DNA from: Halioglobus sp.
GTDB taxonomy: Bacteria > Pseudomonadota > Gammaproteobacteria > Pseudomonadales > Halieaceae
Reading direction: 5' to 3'
DNA: 64,000 bases
Assembly: GCA_020443425.1 (NCBI GenBank)
Contig: JAGRIE010000002.1
Location: 162,647 to 226,646 of the forward strand
Positions 8,969 to 17,693 of the stretch are shown in pieces. The position numbers and the translations under genes are program-made. The stretch's first letter is position 1. Each line of letters starts with the position of its first letter. The notes beneath the pieces were generated by a model. That model had not been told where the DNA came from. It saw only the letters and a program-made list of their open reading frames with translations, and searched no databases.

Positions 8969-10273
8969 ATGAGCCAGCGCGCAGGCAACCACTGTCGGAT
9001 TGAAGGGTCCGTGGCACCCGGCTTCGAGTCCGTGAAGCAACTCTATGAACACAAGATGCGGACCCTGGCCGAGAAGAGCACACAGCTGTGCGTCTACTAC
9101 AATGGCGAAAAAGTGGTTGATCTGTGGGCCTCGGTCACCGATGAGCCCGGTTTCTCGCCGGATTCACTGGTGAATGTCTTCAGCAGCGGCAAAAGCCTGG
9201 AGTCCATCGCTATCGCCTCCCTGGTGGACAAGGGGCTGCTGCGCTACGACGACAGGATCAGCCAGCACTGGCCGGAGTTTGCCGCCAACGGCAAAGGGGA
9301 ACTCACCGTCGCTGAGCTGATGCGGCACGAGGCGGGGCTGGCCTCGTTCAGCCAGCCGCTGGACCCGGACGATCTGCTGACGGAAAACATCAAGCGGAAC
9401 AAAGTTGGCGAGTTTATCGCCAGCCAGGTTCAGCGGTTCCGCAAAGGGGAGAAAAACCGCAGGGAGTACCACGCTGTGACCCGCGGCTGGATAGCGAATG
9501 AACTGTTTCGCCGGGTCGATCCGCAGGGGCGGACAATGGGTGAATTCCTGCGCGAGGACATCAGCCAGCCGCTGGGTGCCGAAGCCATCATCGGGGTCAG
9601 GCGCGAGGAGCTGCCCCGCGTCAAGCAAGTGGCGCCACTGGGGTTCTGGTTCCAGCTTCGCCAAAGCCTCAGGCCCAAATTCCTGAAGCGCAGAATGGAG
9701 CACAATATTTTCCAGTTGCTGGCGAAGGTGATACGGCTGTTGCCGGCGGTTCGCAATGCCACTGTGCGCAAAGCGCCGCCGCCCTACAAGGGGATGAAGA
9801 AAATCGCGTTTTTCAACGAGCCCCGGGTGGCGATGGGCGAGACGCCTTCAGCGAACACCAACTCCAACGCCAGGGGGCTGGCAAAAATCGCCGCGATGAT
9901 GGCGGCGGGGGGCACATGGGAGGGCCGGCAGTACCTCGGGGAGGCGGCCTGGCAGGCACTGCATGCCGAGCCCGTGGAGGCGGATATGGCGTTTGTCTCG
10001 ACCTGTTTCACGCAGGGTGGTGTCGCCCTGTTCTCGGAGGCCAGCGCCAGGCTTGGAAAGTCCGAGCAGGGCCTGAATGCGGGCCGGGAGGGTTTTTACG
10101 GCTGGCTGGGGCTGGGCGGTTCGATCTTCCAGTGGCACCCCCGGTTCAGGATCGGCTTCGGTTATGTGCCCACCTCGCTGAATGTGCTGGACCTGGTGAA
10201 CGAGCGGGGCAAGTCCTACCAGGCTGAGGTGTTGCGCTGCGTGGAGCGTTTACGCAGCAGTTCCACAGCCTAG
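8969..10273 (+). CDS. Serine hydrolase, beta-lactamase/EstB family
   Basis: Class C beta-lactamase-like serine hydrolase or esterase, 434 residues, probably cytoplasmic because no signal peptide follows the chosen start. The SxxK motif is in VFSSGKSLES, with the nucleophile serine and its lysine. The second-motif tyrosine is probably in REYHAVTRGW, where the classical YxN is replaced as in EstB-type esterases. A C-terminal LGGSIFQWHP may supply the third active-site strand. The ATG at 8969 has GGAG seven bases upstream, whereas the open frame extends further 5' without a ribosome site. It converges tightly with the quinoprotein gene (2-bp gap). Carboxylesterase activity is more likely than antibiotic resistance. 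Confidence 0.82.
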   Translation: MSQRAGNHCRIEGSVAPGFESVKQLYEHKMRTLAEKSTQLCVYYNGEKVVDLWASVTDEPGFSPDSLVNVFSSGKSLESIAIASLVDKGLLRYDDRISQHWPEFAANGKGELTVAELMRHEAGLASFSQPLDPDDLLTENIKRNKVGEFIASQVQRFRKGEKNRREYHAVTRGWIANELFRRVDPQGRTMGEFLREDISQPLGAEAIIGVRREELPRVKQVAPLGFWFQLRQSLRPKFLKRRMEHNIFQLLAKVIRLLPAVRNATVRKAPPPYKGMKKIAFFNEPRVAMGETPSANTNSNARGLAKIAAMMAAGGTWEGRQYLGEAAWQALHAEPVEADMAFVSTCFTQGGVALFSEASARLGKSEQGLNAGREGFYGWLGLGGSIFQWHPRFRIGFGYVPTSLNVLDLVNERGKSYQAEVLRCVERLRSSSTA

Positions 10274-10275
10274 CC

Positions 10276-11943
10276 TCACGGCGGCAGTCCCAACACGAAC
10301 AGCGCGTTCCCCGGCCCGGCCTGGTAGCGCCCATCCACACCCTGGAACGTGCTGTAGCCGGAGTTGATCAACAGGCCATCTCCCGCCACCACGATACCGA
10401 CGGAATCGATAGTGCCGCCATTTCCCGGTACGCCATTGATATCGGTGAAAGTGACGGCCGTATCGAGGGACCACCGCTCAGTGCCGTCGCGCGTATCAAA
10501 TGCCCTGGCCACACCGTCGAGTGAAGCGGCGAACAACAGGTCGTTGCTGACGGACAGCGATGCCGAATACAGCGACGGTGTCGCCAGGCCCTCGAACATA
10601 TGGGTGGGGTGTATCTCCCAGTCGATGGCGCCGGTGGCGAGATCAAGGGCGTAAATGCCCGGTCTGGCGCCGGGGATGAGATCGGCCAGGCCGCCGCTGG
10701 CCTTGTCGATGCTGAAGTCGGTGGCGGCGACATACACCCGCGCCTGATCCACCGCCATGCCCCAGTGAATGCCGCCCAGCGTCGAGCCCTCGCTCACTTT
10801 ATTGGACCAGTTCAGCGCGCCTGTGGCTGCCTGGATCGAATACACCACGCCGCCCTTGTCGCCGGCAATCAGCGTGTCGCCATCGTCGAGCAGTATCGGC
10901 GCCGCGCCGAAATCAAAATCATGCCCGGGCGGTACCGAGCAGCGCAGCGAGGCGGGATTACTGCAGTTTCCATTCCAGGTGTCGTTGGCCCGTGCCTGGA
11001 AAATCCAGTTGACCTCACCGCTGTCCATATCCAGTGAAATGATCGCGTCCGAGGTCATCGTCGCGGGCTCGGTGTAGTTCTGGCCGGTACCGATATAGAT
11101 CGCGTTGCGCGGGATATCCAGGGTGGGTGTGGTCCATACCGGAGCCCCGTTGGGCCCGATACGCTCGCCCGGCAATACCGACTCCTGCGCTTCGCCGGTG
11201 GTGTGGTACTGCCACAACAGCTCCCCGGTGCCAGCCGCCAGCGCCACCAGCATGCCGTGACTCTTGCAGCAGGCGCCCGGAATGGCGACCGTCGCCAGCA
11301 CCTCCTTGCTGGAGACGGGGACAAACAGCTTGCCCGCGTGGTACTGCATACCACCGGTGACAAAATGCAGGTAGGGGATGGTGCCGACAAATCGCTGCCA
11401 CAGGGGGCTTCCGGTGGCCGCGTCGATGGCGTACACATAACCATTGAAATCCGCCGTGTACAGCACCGCCGGTGTCGTCTCATCGCCCTGGACCAGCAGT
11501 ATGGAGCCGGAGCGGAAATTGCCGCCCTTCTCGCCAGTGGTGAAGGACCAGTACTGGCAGCCGGACAGCCTGTTGATTGCGAGCAGTTCCCTGCCGGATG
11601 TCAGGTAGATCACCTGTGCGGTGACGGCGGGCGCCCCGCGCTTTTCATTGGCCGCAGCCGGGGCGTGTAGGTAATTGAGCGCCAGCGTGTGAACGTTGGT
11701 GGAGTCGATCAGCGAGGCCTGGTTGCGTGTGTTGGAGTGGTTGAAGCCGAAACCGTTGACAATGACGGGGGCATTCACATCCACGGTATCGTTGCATTGC
11801 CCGCCCCTGGGTTGCGGTTCTGACGTGTAGGAGAGAAACGGCAGGGCGGTGTCCTGTTGTGCGGTGGGACTGCCGGTATTGCTGGTGTCACTGCAAACCG
11901 TTAACAGGGGTAACAACAGCGTGAGAAACAGGGCGCGACGCAT
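10276..11943 (-). CDS. PQQ-dependent dehydrogenase-like beta-propeller lipoprotein (PVA-dehydrogenase-like)
   Basis: Exported quinoprotein-like protein, 555 residues, with signal MRRALFLTLLLPLLTVC ending in a lipobox and a Ser/Asp/Asn tether. Repeated propeller blades show W-motif remnants (GSPLWQRF, GELLWQY, GAIDWEIHP, GTERWSLD). The segment NGFGFNHSNTRNQ and the adjacent-cysteine motif GACCKSHGMLVAL resemble polyvinyl-alcohol dehydrogenase, where the Cys-Cys disulfide lies near PQQ. Unlike typical PVADH, no CxxCH heme motif is present, so electrons would have to go to a separate acceptor. The start at 11943 is chosen because it begins directly at the signal peptide. The natural substrate (secondary or polymeric alcohol) is inferred. 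Confidence 0.75.
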   Translation of the reverse strand: MRRALFLTLLLPLLTVCSDTSNTGSPTAQQDTALPFLSYTSEPQPRGGQCNDTVDVNAPVIVNGFGFNHSNTRNQASLIDSTNVHTLALNYLHAPAAANEKRGAPAVTAQVIYLTSGRELLAINRLSGCQYWSFTTGEKGGNFRSGSILLVQGDETTPAVLYTADFNGYVYAIDAATGSPLWQRFVGTIPYLHFVTGGMQYHAGKLFVPVSSKEVLATVAIPGACCKSHGMLVALAAGTGELLWQYHTTGEAQESVLPGERIGPNGAPVWTTPTLDIPRNAIYIGTGQNYTEPATMTSDAIISLDMDSGEVNWIFQARANDTWNGNCSNPASLRCSVPPGHDFDFGAAPILLDDGDTLIAGDKGGVVYSIQAATGALNWSNKVSEGSTLGGIHWGMAVDQARVYVAATDFSIDKASGGLADLIPGARPGIYALDLATGAIDWEIHPTHMFEGLATPSLYSASLSVSNDLLFAASLDGVARAFDTRDGTERWSLDTAVTFTDINGVPGNGGTIDSVGIVVAGDGLLINSGYSTFQGVDGRYQAGPGNALFVLGLPP

Positions 11944-11982
11944 AGCGGTGATCGATTTATTATTAAAACCCAACGATAGCAT

Positions 11983-12014
11983 TCAACGCTGCAAAGACCA
12001 ATAATCTGCGTTGA
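11983..12014. promoter_or_regulatory. Inverted repeat in the divergent promoter region of the quinoprotein and esterase genes
   Basis: Perfect 7-bp arms TCAACGC (11983-11989) and GCGTTGA (12008-12014) are separated by 18 bases. They lie between two divergently transcribed lipoprotein genes (starts at 11943 and 12054), which is where a shared operator would be expected. No regulator is adjacent, so function is a guess. Confidence 0.3.
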
Positions 12015-12053
12015 GTCTCCCTTCCACAACCGGTTTGGAATTTCTGTCTACTT

Positions 12054-13082
12054 ATGGCGAAACGAACAGCATCCGGAAAATGTGCTACAGGCAGTGCGCG
12101 AAGGCGTGTCCTGTGCTGTCTGGTGATGATCGCACTGTGCAGCCTGGCGGGCGCAGGATGCGACAGCAGTGCTTCGCATGCGCCGCGCGCGGTCCAGACC
12201 ACGCGGTGTATCACTGATGTCAGCGCATCGTCGCGGCACCACTTCGAGTGTGACGGCGTCGCGTTCAAGGTGCTCTTGACGCAGCAGTGTATCGAAACCG
12301 CCTGTGGCCTGGTTGTCGATGTGCACGGCTGGCTCAGCTCTGCGGATGAGCAGGAGCGCCGCTCCAACCTGGCGCGGGTCGCCGAGGAGACCGGCGGCTA
12401 CATTGTGGTGCAGCCGGGTGAGTTGAGTACGCCGGCCAGCTGGGATCCGGCTGTTCACTACGACATTATCTTCGACTTCATGCAGCAGGCGATGACAGCG
12501 TTTGCGGTGGATCGCAACCGGGTGCACTTCACCGGTTTCTCCCAGGGCGGGCAGATGACCTGGAAATTCATCTGTGATCACGCGGATATTATCGCCAGCG
12601 CCGTGCCGGTGTCGGCGCCGGAGGTGTACTGTTTTCTCAATGGCAGCGGACCCGCGCGGAGTGTACCCCTGCTGTATATCAGCGGCACCGCGGATGTGCT
12701 GGTGCGGTACTACCATACCGATAAACCGCTGTCTGTCGTCGATTCGGTGCTGGGTGTGATGTACGACTACGGTATGAGCACTGTCGATGCGCGGGCCTAC
12801 GATTTTTCCGACCGCGGCGATCTCGTGCTGGACGAGTCCGGAAAAATTGTTGTCGCCGCCGATGACGCGGCCTTTGAGATAGTGCAGGGCGGGCCACAGC
12901 TGAGCTATTTCTGGACCCGTTACACCGCCGCCGATGGCGTGGTGTTTGAACACCTGCGCCACAGCAACGGGCATGTGTACCCGGACAACCCTGACAGCAC
13001 GGTGATTCCCGAGGATCCCGCGGTGTGGTTCCCTGTCGGCGAGGCCATACTACAGTTTTTTATCGCACACCCGCGAACATAA
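12054..13082 (+). CDS. PHB-depolymerase/LpqC-like esterase lipoprotein
   Basis: Alpha/beta-hydrolase of the esterase D/polyhydroxybutyrate-depolymerase/feruloyl-esterase-like group, 342 residues. The N-terminus is basic, then hydrophobic, and ends in AGAGC, a lipobox, so export and lipidation are likely. The oxyanion region DVHGW is followed by the nucleophile elbow GFSQGG and a C-terminal HSNGHVYP that supplies the catalytic histidine. Polyester or small-ester hydrolysis is inferred. A second esterase of the same broad family is found at 26.4-27.4 kb. The start codon lacks a clear ribosome site; downstream in-frame starts would shorten the signal peptide. Confidence 0.78.
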   Translation: MAKRTASGKCATGSARRRVLCCLVMIALCSLAGAGCDSSASHAPRAVQTTRCITDVSASSRHHFECDGVAFKVLLTQQCIETACGLVVDVHGWLSSADEQERRSNLARVAEETGGYIVVQPGELSTPASWDPAVHYDIIFDFMQQAMTAFAVDRNRVHFTGFSQGGQMTWKFICDHADIIASAVPVSAPEVYCFLNGSGPARSVPLLYISGTADVLVRYYHTDKPLSVVDSVLGVMYDYGMSTVDARAYDFSDRGDLVLDESGKIVVAADDAAFEIVQGGPQLSYFWTRYTAADGVVFEHLRHSNGHVYPDNPDSTVIPEDPAVWFPVGEAILQFFIAHPRT

Positions 13083-13251
13083 GCGGCGATCGCGCTGGCA
13101 TGGACTCGGCTATCTACCCTATAGTTGGGCCTGCCCGCGTTTTGCTATGCGCGCGCCGGCCCTGGCCGGGTTGTATCGCGCACAATGCAGTGCGAACAAC
13201 ATCATCGGGATCAATCAGGACAACACCATAAAGAACGGGACTGCACTGCGA

Positions 13252-14316
13252 ATGTTACGCTTAATCAAACTCCCAGCGCTGGCGATTTTCTGCCTGCTCA
13301 GCTTCGGCGCTACCGCCAGGAATAACCTCGCGGGTCCGCCGCCGGGCGATGAGCCGGTGGTGGTGGATATCGGCTTTATGCTCAGCAATATCAACGCCAT
13401 CTATGAAGAGGATGAGACCTACGATTTCGAAGGTGTACTGAGCATGCACTGGAAGGATGCAAGGCTGGCGTTCGATCCGGTCGAGACAGGTTACGAGCAG
13501 CTGTACTACCAGGGTGGTTTCCAGTTCAACGAGGTGTTCAGCGGCTGGTGGCCGCAGGTCTTCCTGGCCAATGAAGCGGGGCGTTTCGACCGCGAGGGTG
13601 TGATGCTGAGGGTGACCCCCGACGGCGATGTCTATTACACCGAGGAAATTGATGCGATCGCGAAGTCGCACCTGGAGCTGGCCCGCTACCCGTTTGATCG
13701 CCAGCAGCTGGTGGCCATTTTTGAAGTGCTGGGTTTGAACCGCGACCAGGTGGTGCTGCGGGCCGACCCCCGGACAAGTGGTATCTGGGACGATGCGCAG
13801 CACCGGGTCCGTGTGCCGCAGTGGCATGCGCCCGAGCTCTCCAGTTCCGTCGTGGAGTACTCGCCGGTGTACCAGGACGGCCACGATGTCGTGCAGACGG
13901 CATTTAAGGTGCAGATCGATATACAGCGCGACTACTGGTACGCGCTGCGTCTCGTCGCGCTGCCAGTAATGCTCTTTGTGATGATGTCGTGGTCCGTATT
14001 CTGGATGGACAGGTCTTCGCTGGGGGATCGCATGGACATCTCCTTTATCGGCATCCTGACCGTGGTCGCCTACCAGATCATGTCCAGTGAAAGCCTGCCG
14101 AAAATCTCTTACGTCACCGTGCTGATGTCGTTCATGATAATCAGTTTCATGATGATGTGTGCCAGCATCGTGGTGAACCTGCGGGTGGCGGCACTGGACA
14201 ACAGCAGCCGCCAGGCGCAGGGCGACCGTGTCGATCGACTGTGCCGGGTGCTGTTTCCTGTTGGCTATGTGCTGATCAATACCCTGGTGTGTACTTTCGT
14301 GTACTGGCGCGGCTAG
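13252..14316 (+). CDS. Pentameric ligand-gated ion channel homologue (prokaryotic Cys-loop-type receptor)
   Basis: 354 residues. A signal peptide (MLRLIKLPALAIFCLLSFGA) leads into a beta-rich extracellular domain of about 200 residues containing YPFDRQQL, the conserved Pro-Phe-Asp of the Cys-loop. The flanking cysteines are missing, as in bacterial GLIC/ELIC. Four transmembrane segments follow: RLVALPVMLFVMMSWSVFW (M1), a pore-lining M2 beginning ISFIGILTVVAYQIM followed by SESLPKISYVT, M3 to MMMCASIVVNL, and a C-terminal M4 ending in VYWRG. The acidic residue before M2 (RMDISF) would favour cation selectivity. The ligand is unknown. The start is set at the methionine of the signal peptide. 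The gene stands alone between an esterase and a sulfatase. Confidence 0.88.
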   Translation: MLRLIKLPALAIFCLLSFGATARNNLAGPPPGDEPVVVDIGFMLSNINAIYEEDETYDFEGVLSMHWKDARLAFDPVETGYEQLYYQGGFQFNEVFSGWWPQVFLANEAGRFDREGVMLRVTPDGDVYYTEEIDAIAKSHLELARYPFDRQQLVAIFEVLGLNRDQVVLRADPRTSGIWDDAQHRVRVPQWHAPELSSSVVEYSPVYQDGHDVVQTAFKVQIDIQRDYWYALRLVALPVMLFVMMSWSVFWMDRSSLGDRMDISFIGILTVVAYQIMSSESLPKISYVTVLMSFMIISFMMMCASIVVNLRVAALDNSSRQAQGDRVDRLCRVLFPVGYVLINTLVCTFVYWRG

Positions 14317-14359
14317 CCTGCGGTTGCGGTCCAGGCGCGGCCGCCGGGCGCAAGTTGCA

Positions 14360-15997
14360 TCAATCGCTGTCTGCCTCCAGGCAGATACCGCCCAGCCACC
14401 ATTTGGGCGTGCAGTCATAGGACAGCCTGCCTCGGTCCCCGTGCTGGAAATCCAGTATGCGTTCAATGGTCTTGTCCGGCGGCATACCGGGTGCGGGCCC
14501 GGGCTGCAATTCGGACAGCGGTATCGGGTAGCTCGCCCAGTCCCGGGGAGCGCGCCAGCCCGGTGGTGGCATGATCTGGCTGCGGGTCCCGTTGATCGGG
14601 TACAGCGCCCGCCAGTCCCGGATCATGCCTGACAGTGCCTGCACCACATCCGGGTGCGACTGGGCGAGGTTGTTGTACTCGTTCGGGTCATCCTCAATCC
14701 TGAACAAATAGTTGGTTACGGTCGTCTCCAGTTGATCCTGTTCAATCTCCTGCACCAGCTTCCACTCATCGTTGAAGGCAGTGAGATTGAAATGGCCGTA
14801 GATCGGTGTCTCCGAGGCGAAATACACCAGTTCCTGCCGCGGCATGGCGACGCCGTCCGCAATCGCCGGCCACAGGCTGTGGCCGTCAAACCGGCGCCTG
14901 TTCCGGGGCTCAACCCCGGCGGCCTCGGCCAGCGTCGGGAACACGTCCATCACCGTCATGATGTCCGTCATTTTTTCGCCCGCGGGGATATGGCCGGGCC
15001 AGCGCATGATCGATACCACGCGGATGCCGCCTTCAAAGGTTTCACCCTTGCCACCGCGCAGTGGTGCATTGTCGGCGCCGCCCACGGAGTACGCGGCGCC
15101 GCCGTTATCGCTGAAGAACAGGACAATGGTATTGTCGGCCAATGCCTCGCTGTCGAGGGTGGCCAGCACCTGCCCGATGGCCTGGTCCATCGCATCGACC
15201 ACGGCGGCGTACATCGGGCGTGCGGAGTCCTGCAGCATAAGCCTGGAGAGGCGCCGCGTATTGTCGGTCTGCCTGGCGCGCGCGGGCGCCAGGTCGGTAT
15301 TGATGTCGCGGTATTTGTCCTGCAGCTCCTGAGGCGCATCCAGCGGTGTATGGGGCGCGATAAAGGGCATATAGATAAAGAACGGCCGCTCCCGGTCGCG
15401 CTCGCGGATGAAACGCGATACCTCGTCGGCGAGCAGAAAGGTCTCGTAGCCCTGGTCGTCAATGGAGACACCGTTGCGCTGGAAATCCTTTCCCCCCTGG
15501 TTGGCGAACGGCGGGTAGAAGCCCACCTCGGTGTGCAGGTGTCCGTAGAAATGCTCAAAGCCCCGGTTGTTCGGGTGGTAGGTCATCTGGGCATGGCCGA
15601 GATGCCATTTCCCGACCATTGCCGTCTGGTACCCGGCGGCCAGGAAGCTCTCCGGCAGGAAGTGTTCATCAGGGTGAATCCCGTTGGTATCCCAGGGGAG
15701 AATAACGCCGTAGGCGACGCCCAGTCGCATCGGGTCGCGACCGGTCATCAGCGCTGCGCGGGTCGGCGAGCAGATCGGTGTGGTGTAAAACCGGTTCAAC
15801 TCCATACCTTCAGCGGCGAGTCGGTCCAGCGAGGGGGTGTCGATATCGCCGCCGTGAAACCCGACGTCGTTCCAGCCGAGGTCGTCCGCGACGATCACAA
15901 TCACATTCGGGCGCGGTGCGTCTGCCATCGGGATGGCGGCAGTGAACAGCAGCGACAGGGTTGTCAGCAGCAGGAGCGGGTTCTTCAGTGTAGGCAT
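14360..15997 (-). CDS. Exported arylsulfatase (Cys-type, formylglycine-dependent)
   Basis: Sulfatase of the alkaline-phosphatase superfamily, 545 residues. A Sec signal (MPTLKNPLLLLTTLSLLF, then TAAIPMADA) precedes the metal-binding IVADDLGWNDVGF. The maturation motif CSPTRAALMTGR contains CxPxR, where the cysteine becomes formylglycine. Further active-site pieces are GKWHLGH, PFFIYMPF-APHTPL and FFSDNGGA. It therefore probably hydrolyses sulfate esters in the periplasm or medium, as marine bacteria do with algal polysaccharides or sulfolipids; the substrate is not deducible. A separate formylglycine-generating enzyme would be required and is not in the window. The gene is divergent from the sensor kinase. 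Confidence 0.9.
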   Translation of the reverse strand: MPTLKNPLLLLTTLSLLFTAAIPMADAPRPNVIVIVADDLGWNDVGFHGGDIDTPSLDRLAAEGMELNRFYTTPICSPTRAALMTGRDPMRLGVAYGVILPWDTNGIHPDEHFLPESFLAAGYQTAMVGKWHLGHAQMTYHPNNRGFEHFYGHLHTEVGFYPPFANQGGKDFQRNGVSIDDQGYETFLLADEVSRFIRERDRERPFFIYMPFIAPHTPLDAPQELQDKYRDINTDLAPARARQTDNTRRLSRLMLQDSARPMYAAVVDAMDQAIGQVLATLDSEALADNTIVLFFSDNGGAAYSVGGADNAPLRGGKGETFEGGIRVVSIMRWPGHIPAGEKMTDIMTVMDVFPTLAEAAGVEPRNRRRFDGHSLWPAIADGVAMPRQELVYFASETPIYGHFNLTAFNDEWKLVQEIEQDQLETTVTNYLFRIEDDPNEYNNLAQSHPDVVQALSGMIRDWRALYPINGTRSQIMPPPGWRAPRDWASYPIPLSELQPGPAPGMPPDKTIERILDFQHGDRGRLSYDCTPKWWLGGICLEADSD

Positions 15998-16152
15998 GGC
16001 ACTACCCTTTTATTCTGTGTGAGGAGGCTGGACGTCTGCGGTGTCTGACATACTATACGTTTCACTACACAAACTTCATATTGTCTGCACATTGCCACCG
16101 TTTAATCCGCACTGGCTTCATGTGGCCGGCGCGACGCCGGAGTGGGCAGGAG

Positions 16153-16227
16153 ATGACCGTGGAATCGAAAAGTCAATGTGAACGCGGCTGGTCTGGTAAC
16201 CGCATAACACCTGGCGTGGCGCTGTGA
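16153..16227 (+). CDS. Possible 24-residue leader ORF coupled to the sensor kinase
   Basis: A short reading frame (MTVESKSQCERGWSGNRITP, then GVAL) ends in a TGA that overlaps the kinase GTG start (GTGA). AGGAG is immediately before its ATG, closer than ideal. The kinase GTG itself lacks a good ribosome site, so translational coupling from this leader would make sense, but there is no homology support. Confidence 0.25.
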   Translation: MTVESKSQCERGWSGNRITPGVAL

Positions 16228-17693
16228 CACTGTCGATCGCGCAAAAACTGGTCGCCGCTATCGTCGGGGTCACACTGCTGGTTGTGGCAGCCACGCTGGG
16301 CCTGGCGCGCTGGAGTTTCGAGCAGGGTTTCCTGGACTATGTGAATGCCCTGGAGTACACCCGTCTGGAGCGCGTGCGCACGGAACTGGTGGAGGGGTAT
16401 CTGGCAGCAGGCCGCAACTGGGATTTCCTGGGTGACGATGCGCTGCTACTGATGCTGCGCCGCTCCCTGCCGCGAGGGTCCGTCGATGGCCCGGCGCCCC
16501 GCTTGCCGCCGCCACCGATAGCCGATGAGGAGATGCCGCCACCCGCCGGTGCGCCGGGTCGGCAGCGGATGCTGGAGCAGGGATTTCCGCCGACCGCCCT
16601 GTATGACGCACAGGGCGCCAGAATTGCGGGCCTGGATGTGGGTACGGATGGCGCACCGGTCACGCGTATTCCGATTGTGGTCGATGGCCGCACCATCGCC
16701 GAGCTGCGCAGTGAGCCGCGGCGGCGACTGGTGTCCTCGCTGGAGACGGAGTTTTCCCGGCAGCAACTGCAGACCAGTTGGCTGCTCGGCGCAATGAGCC
16801 TGGTGCTGGCGTTGACTGTGTCCCTGCTGCTGGCACGCGGCCTGCTTGCGCCGGTGCGGCGCATGATGGACGCCGTGGCGCAGTTGTCTGCGGGCAATTA
16901 CGCGCACAGGATGAATGAGAGCCGGGGCGATGAGCTGGGTGTGCTGACGCGCAATGTGGATCGGCTGGGCGCCACACTGGAGGCGAACCAGTCCTCGCGC
17001 AAGCGCCTGCTGGCGGATATCTCGCATGAACTGCGCACGCCGCTCACGGTGCTGGCCGGCGAAATCGAGGCCCTGAAGGACGGTGTCCGCGATTTCGACG
17101 CCAGGCAACTGGGCTCCCTGGACCAGGAGGTGCAGCGATTGCGCTATCTGGTCGATGACCTGTACCAGCTGTCGATTTCCGATGTGGGCGGGCTGCGCTA
17201 CACCTTTGCTGACGTCAATGTAGGCACCTGCGCCCGCGAGGCTGTTGCGGCGGTAAGCCCGCGCGCGTCGGCGTTGGGTATTGAGCTGGTGCTGGTGGCG
17301 CGTGACGATGTCGATGGTGGTACACCGCTGGTGGTAACGGCCGATACCCGGCGACTGCAGCAACTGCTGCATAATCTGCTGGAGAATTCGCTGGCGTATA
17401 CGGATGCGCCGGGCCGGGTGGTGGTCAAACTGTCTCGAACTGGGTCGATCGCGGTGATCACCATCGACGATACCGCACCCGGGGTGGGTGAGGGCGATTG
17501 TGAGAAGCTGTTCGACCCCCTGTACCGGCCGGAGGAGTCTCGCAGCCGCCGCTACGGTGGCGCCGGCCTGGGTCTGGCGATCTGCAAAAACATAGTGGCC
17601 GCCCACGGTGGCAATATCGTCGCCGCGCCGTCGCCACTGGGCGGTTTGACGATGCGTACTGAAATTCCGCTGGCGCGGGAGGGTGATTCATGA
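16224..17693 (+). CDS. Sensor histidine kinase, BaeS-like
   Basis: Inner-membrane two-component sensor, 489 residues. TM1 (about residues 7-27) and TM2 (about 188-210) flank a periplasmic domain of about 160 residues that includes a Pro-rich stretch (RLPPPPIADEEMPPPAG). A HAMP domain (LLAPVRRMMDAVAQLSAGNY) follows, then the phospho-acceptor His268 in DISHELRTPL. The ATP-binding domain has an N-box LLHNLLENSLAYTD and a G-box GGAGLGLAICK. It resembles BaeS, which senses envelope stress. Its TGA overlaps the ATG of the response-regulator gene (ATGA), so the two are translationally coupled. The start is GTG; the frame is closed by a TAA at 16197. Confidence 0.9.
   Translation: MTLSIAQKLVAAIVGVTLLVVAATLGLARWSFEQGFLDYVNALEYTRLERVRTELVEGYLAAGRNWDFLGDDALLLMLRRSLPRGSVDGPAPRLPPPPIADEEMPPPAGAPGRQRMLEQGFPPTALYDAQGARIAGLDVGTDGAPVTRIPIVVDGRTIAELRSEPRRRLVSSLETEFSRQQLQTSWLLGAMSLVLALTVSLLLARGLLAPVRRMMDAVAQLSAGNYAHRMNESRGDELGVLTRNVDRLGATLEANQSSRKRLLADISHELRTPLTVLAGEIEALKDGVRDFDARQLGSLDQEVQRLRYLVDDLYQLSISDVGGLRYTFADVNVGTCAREAVAAVSPRASALGIELVLVARDDVDGGTPLVVTADTRRLQQLLHNLLENSLAYTDAPGRVVVKLSRTGSIAVITIDDTAPGVGEGDCEKLFDPLYRPEESRSRRYGGAGLGLAICKNIVAAHGGNIVAAPSPLGGLTMRTEIPLAREGDS

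Noticed and set aside
8969-10273. Calling the serine hydrolase an antibiotic-resistance beta-lactamase
   Set aside because: No signal peptide, and the YxN motif is replaced; the EstB-type esterase reading fits better.
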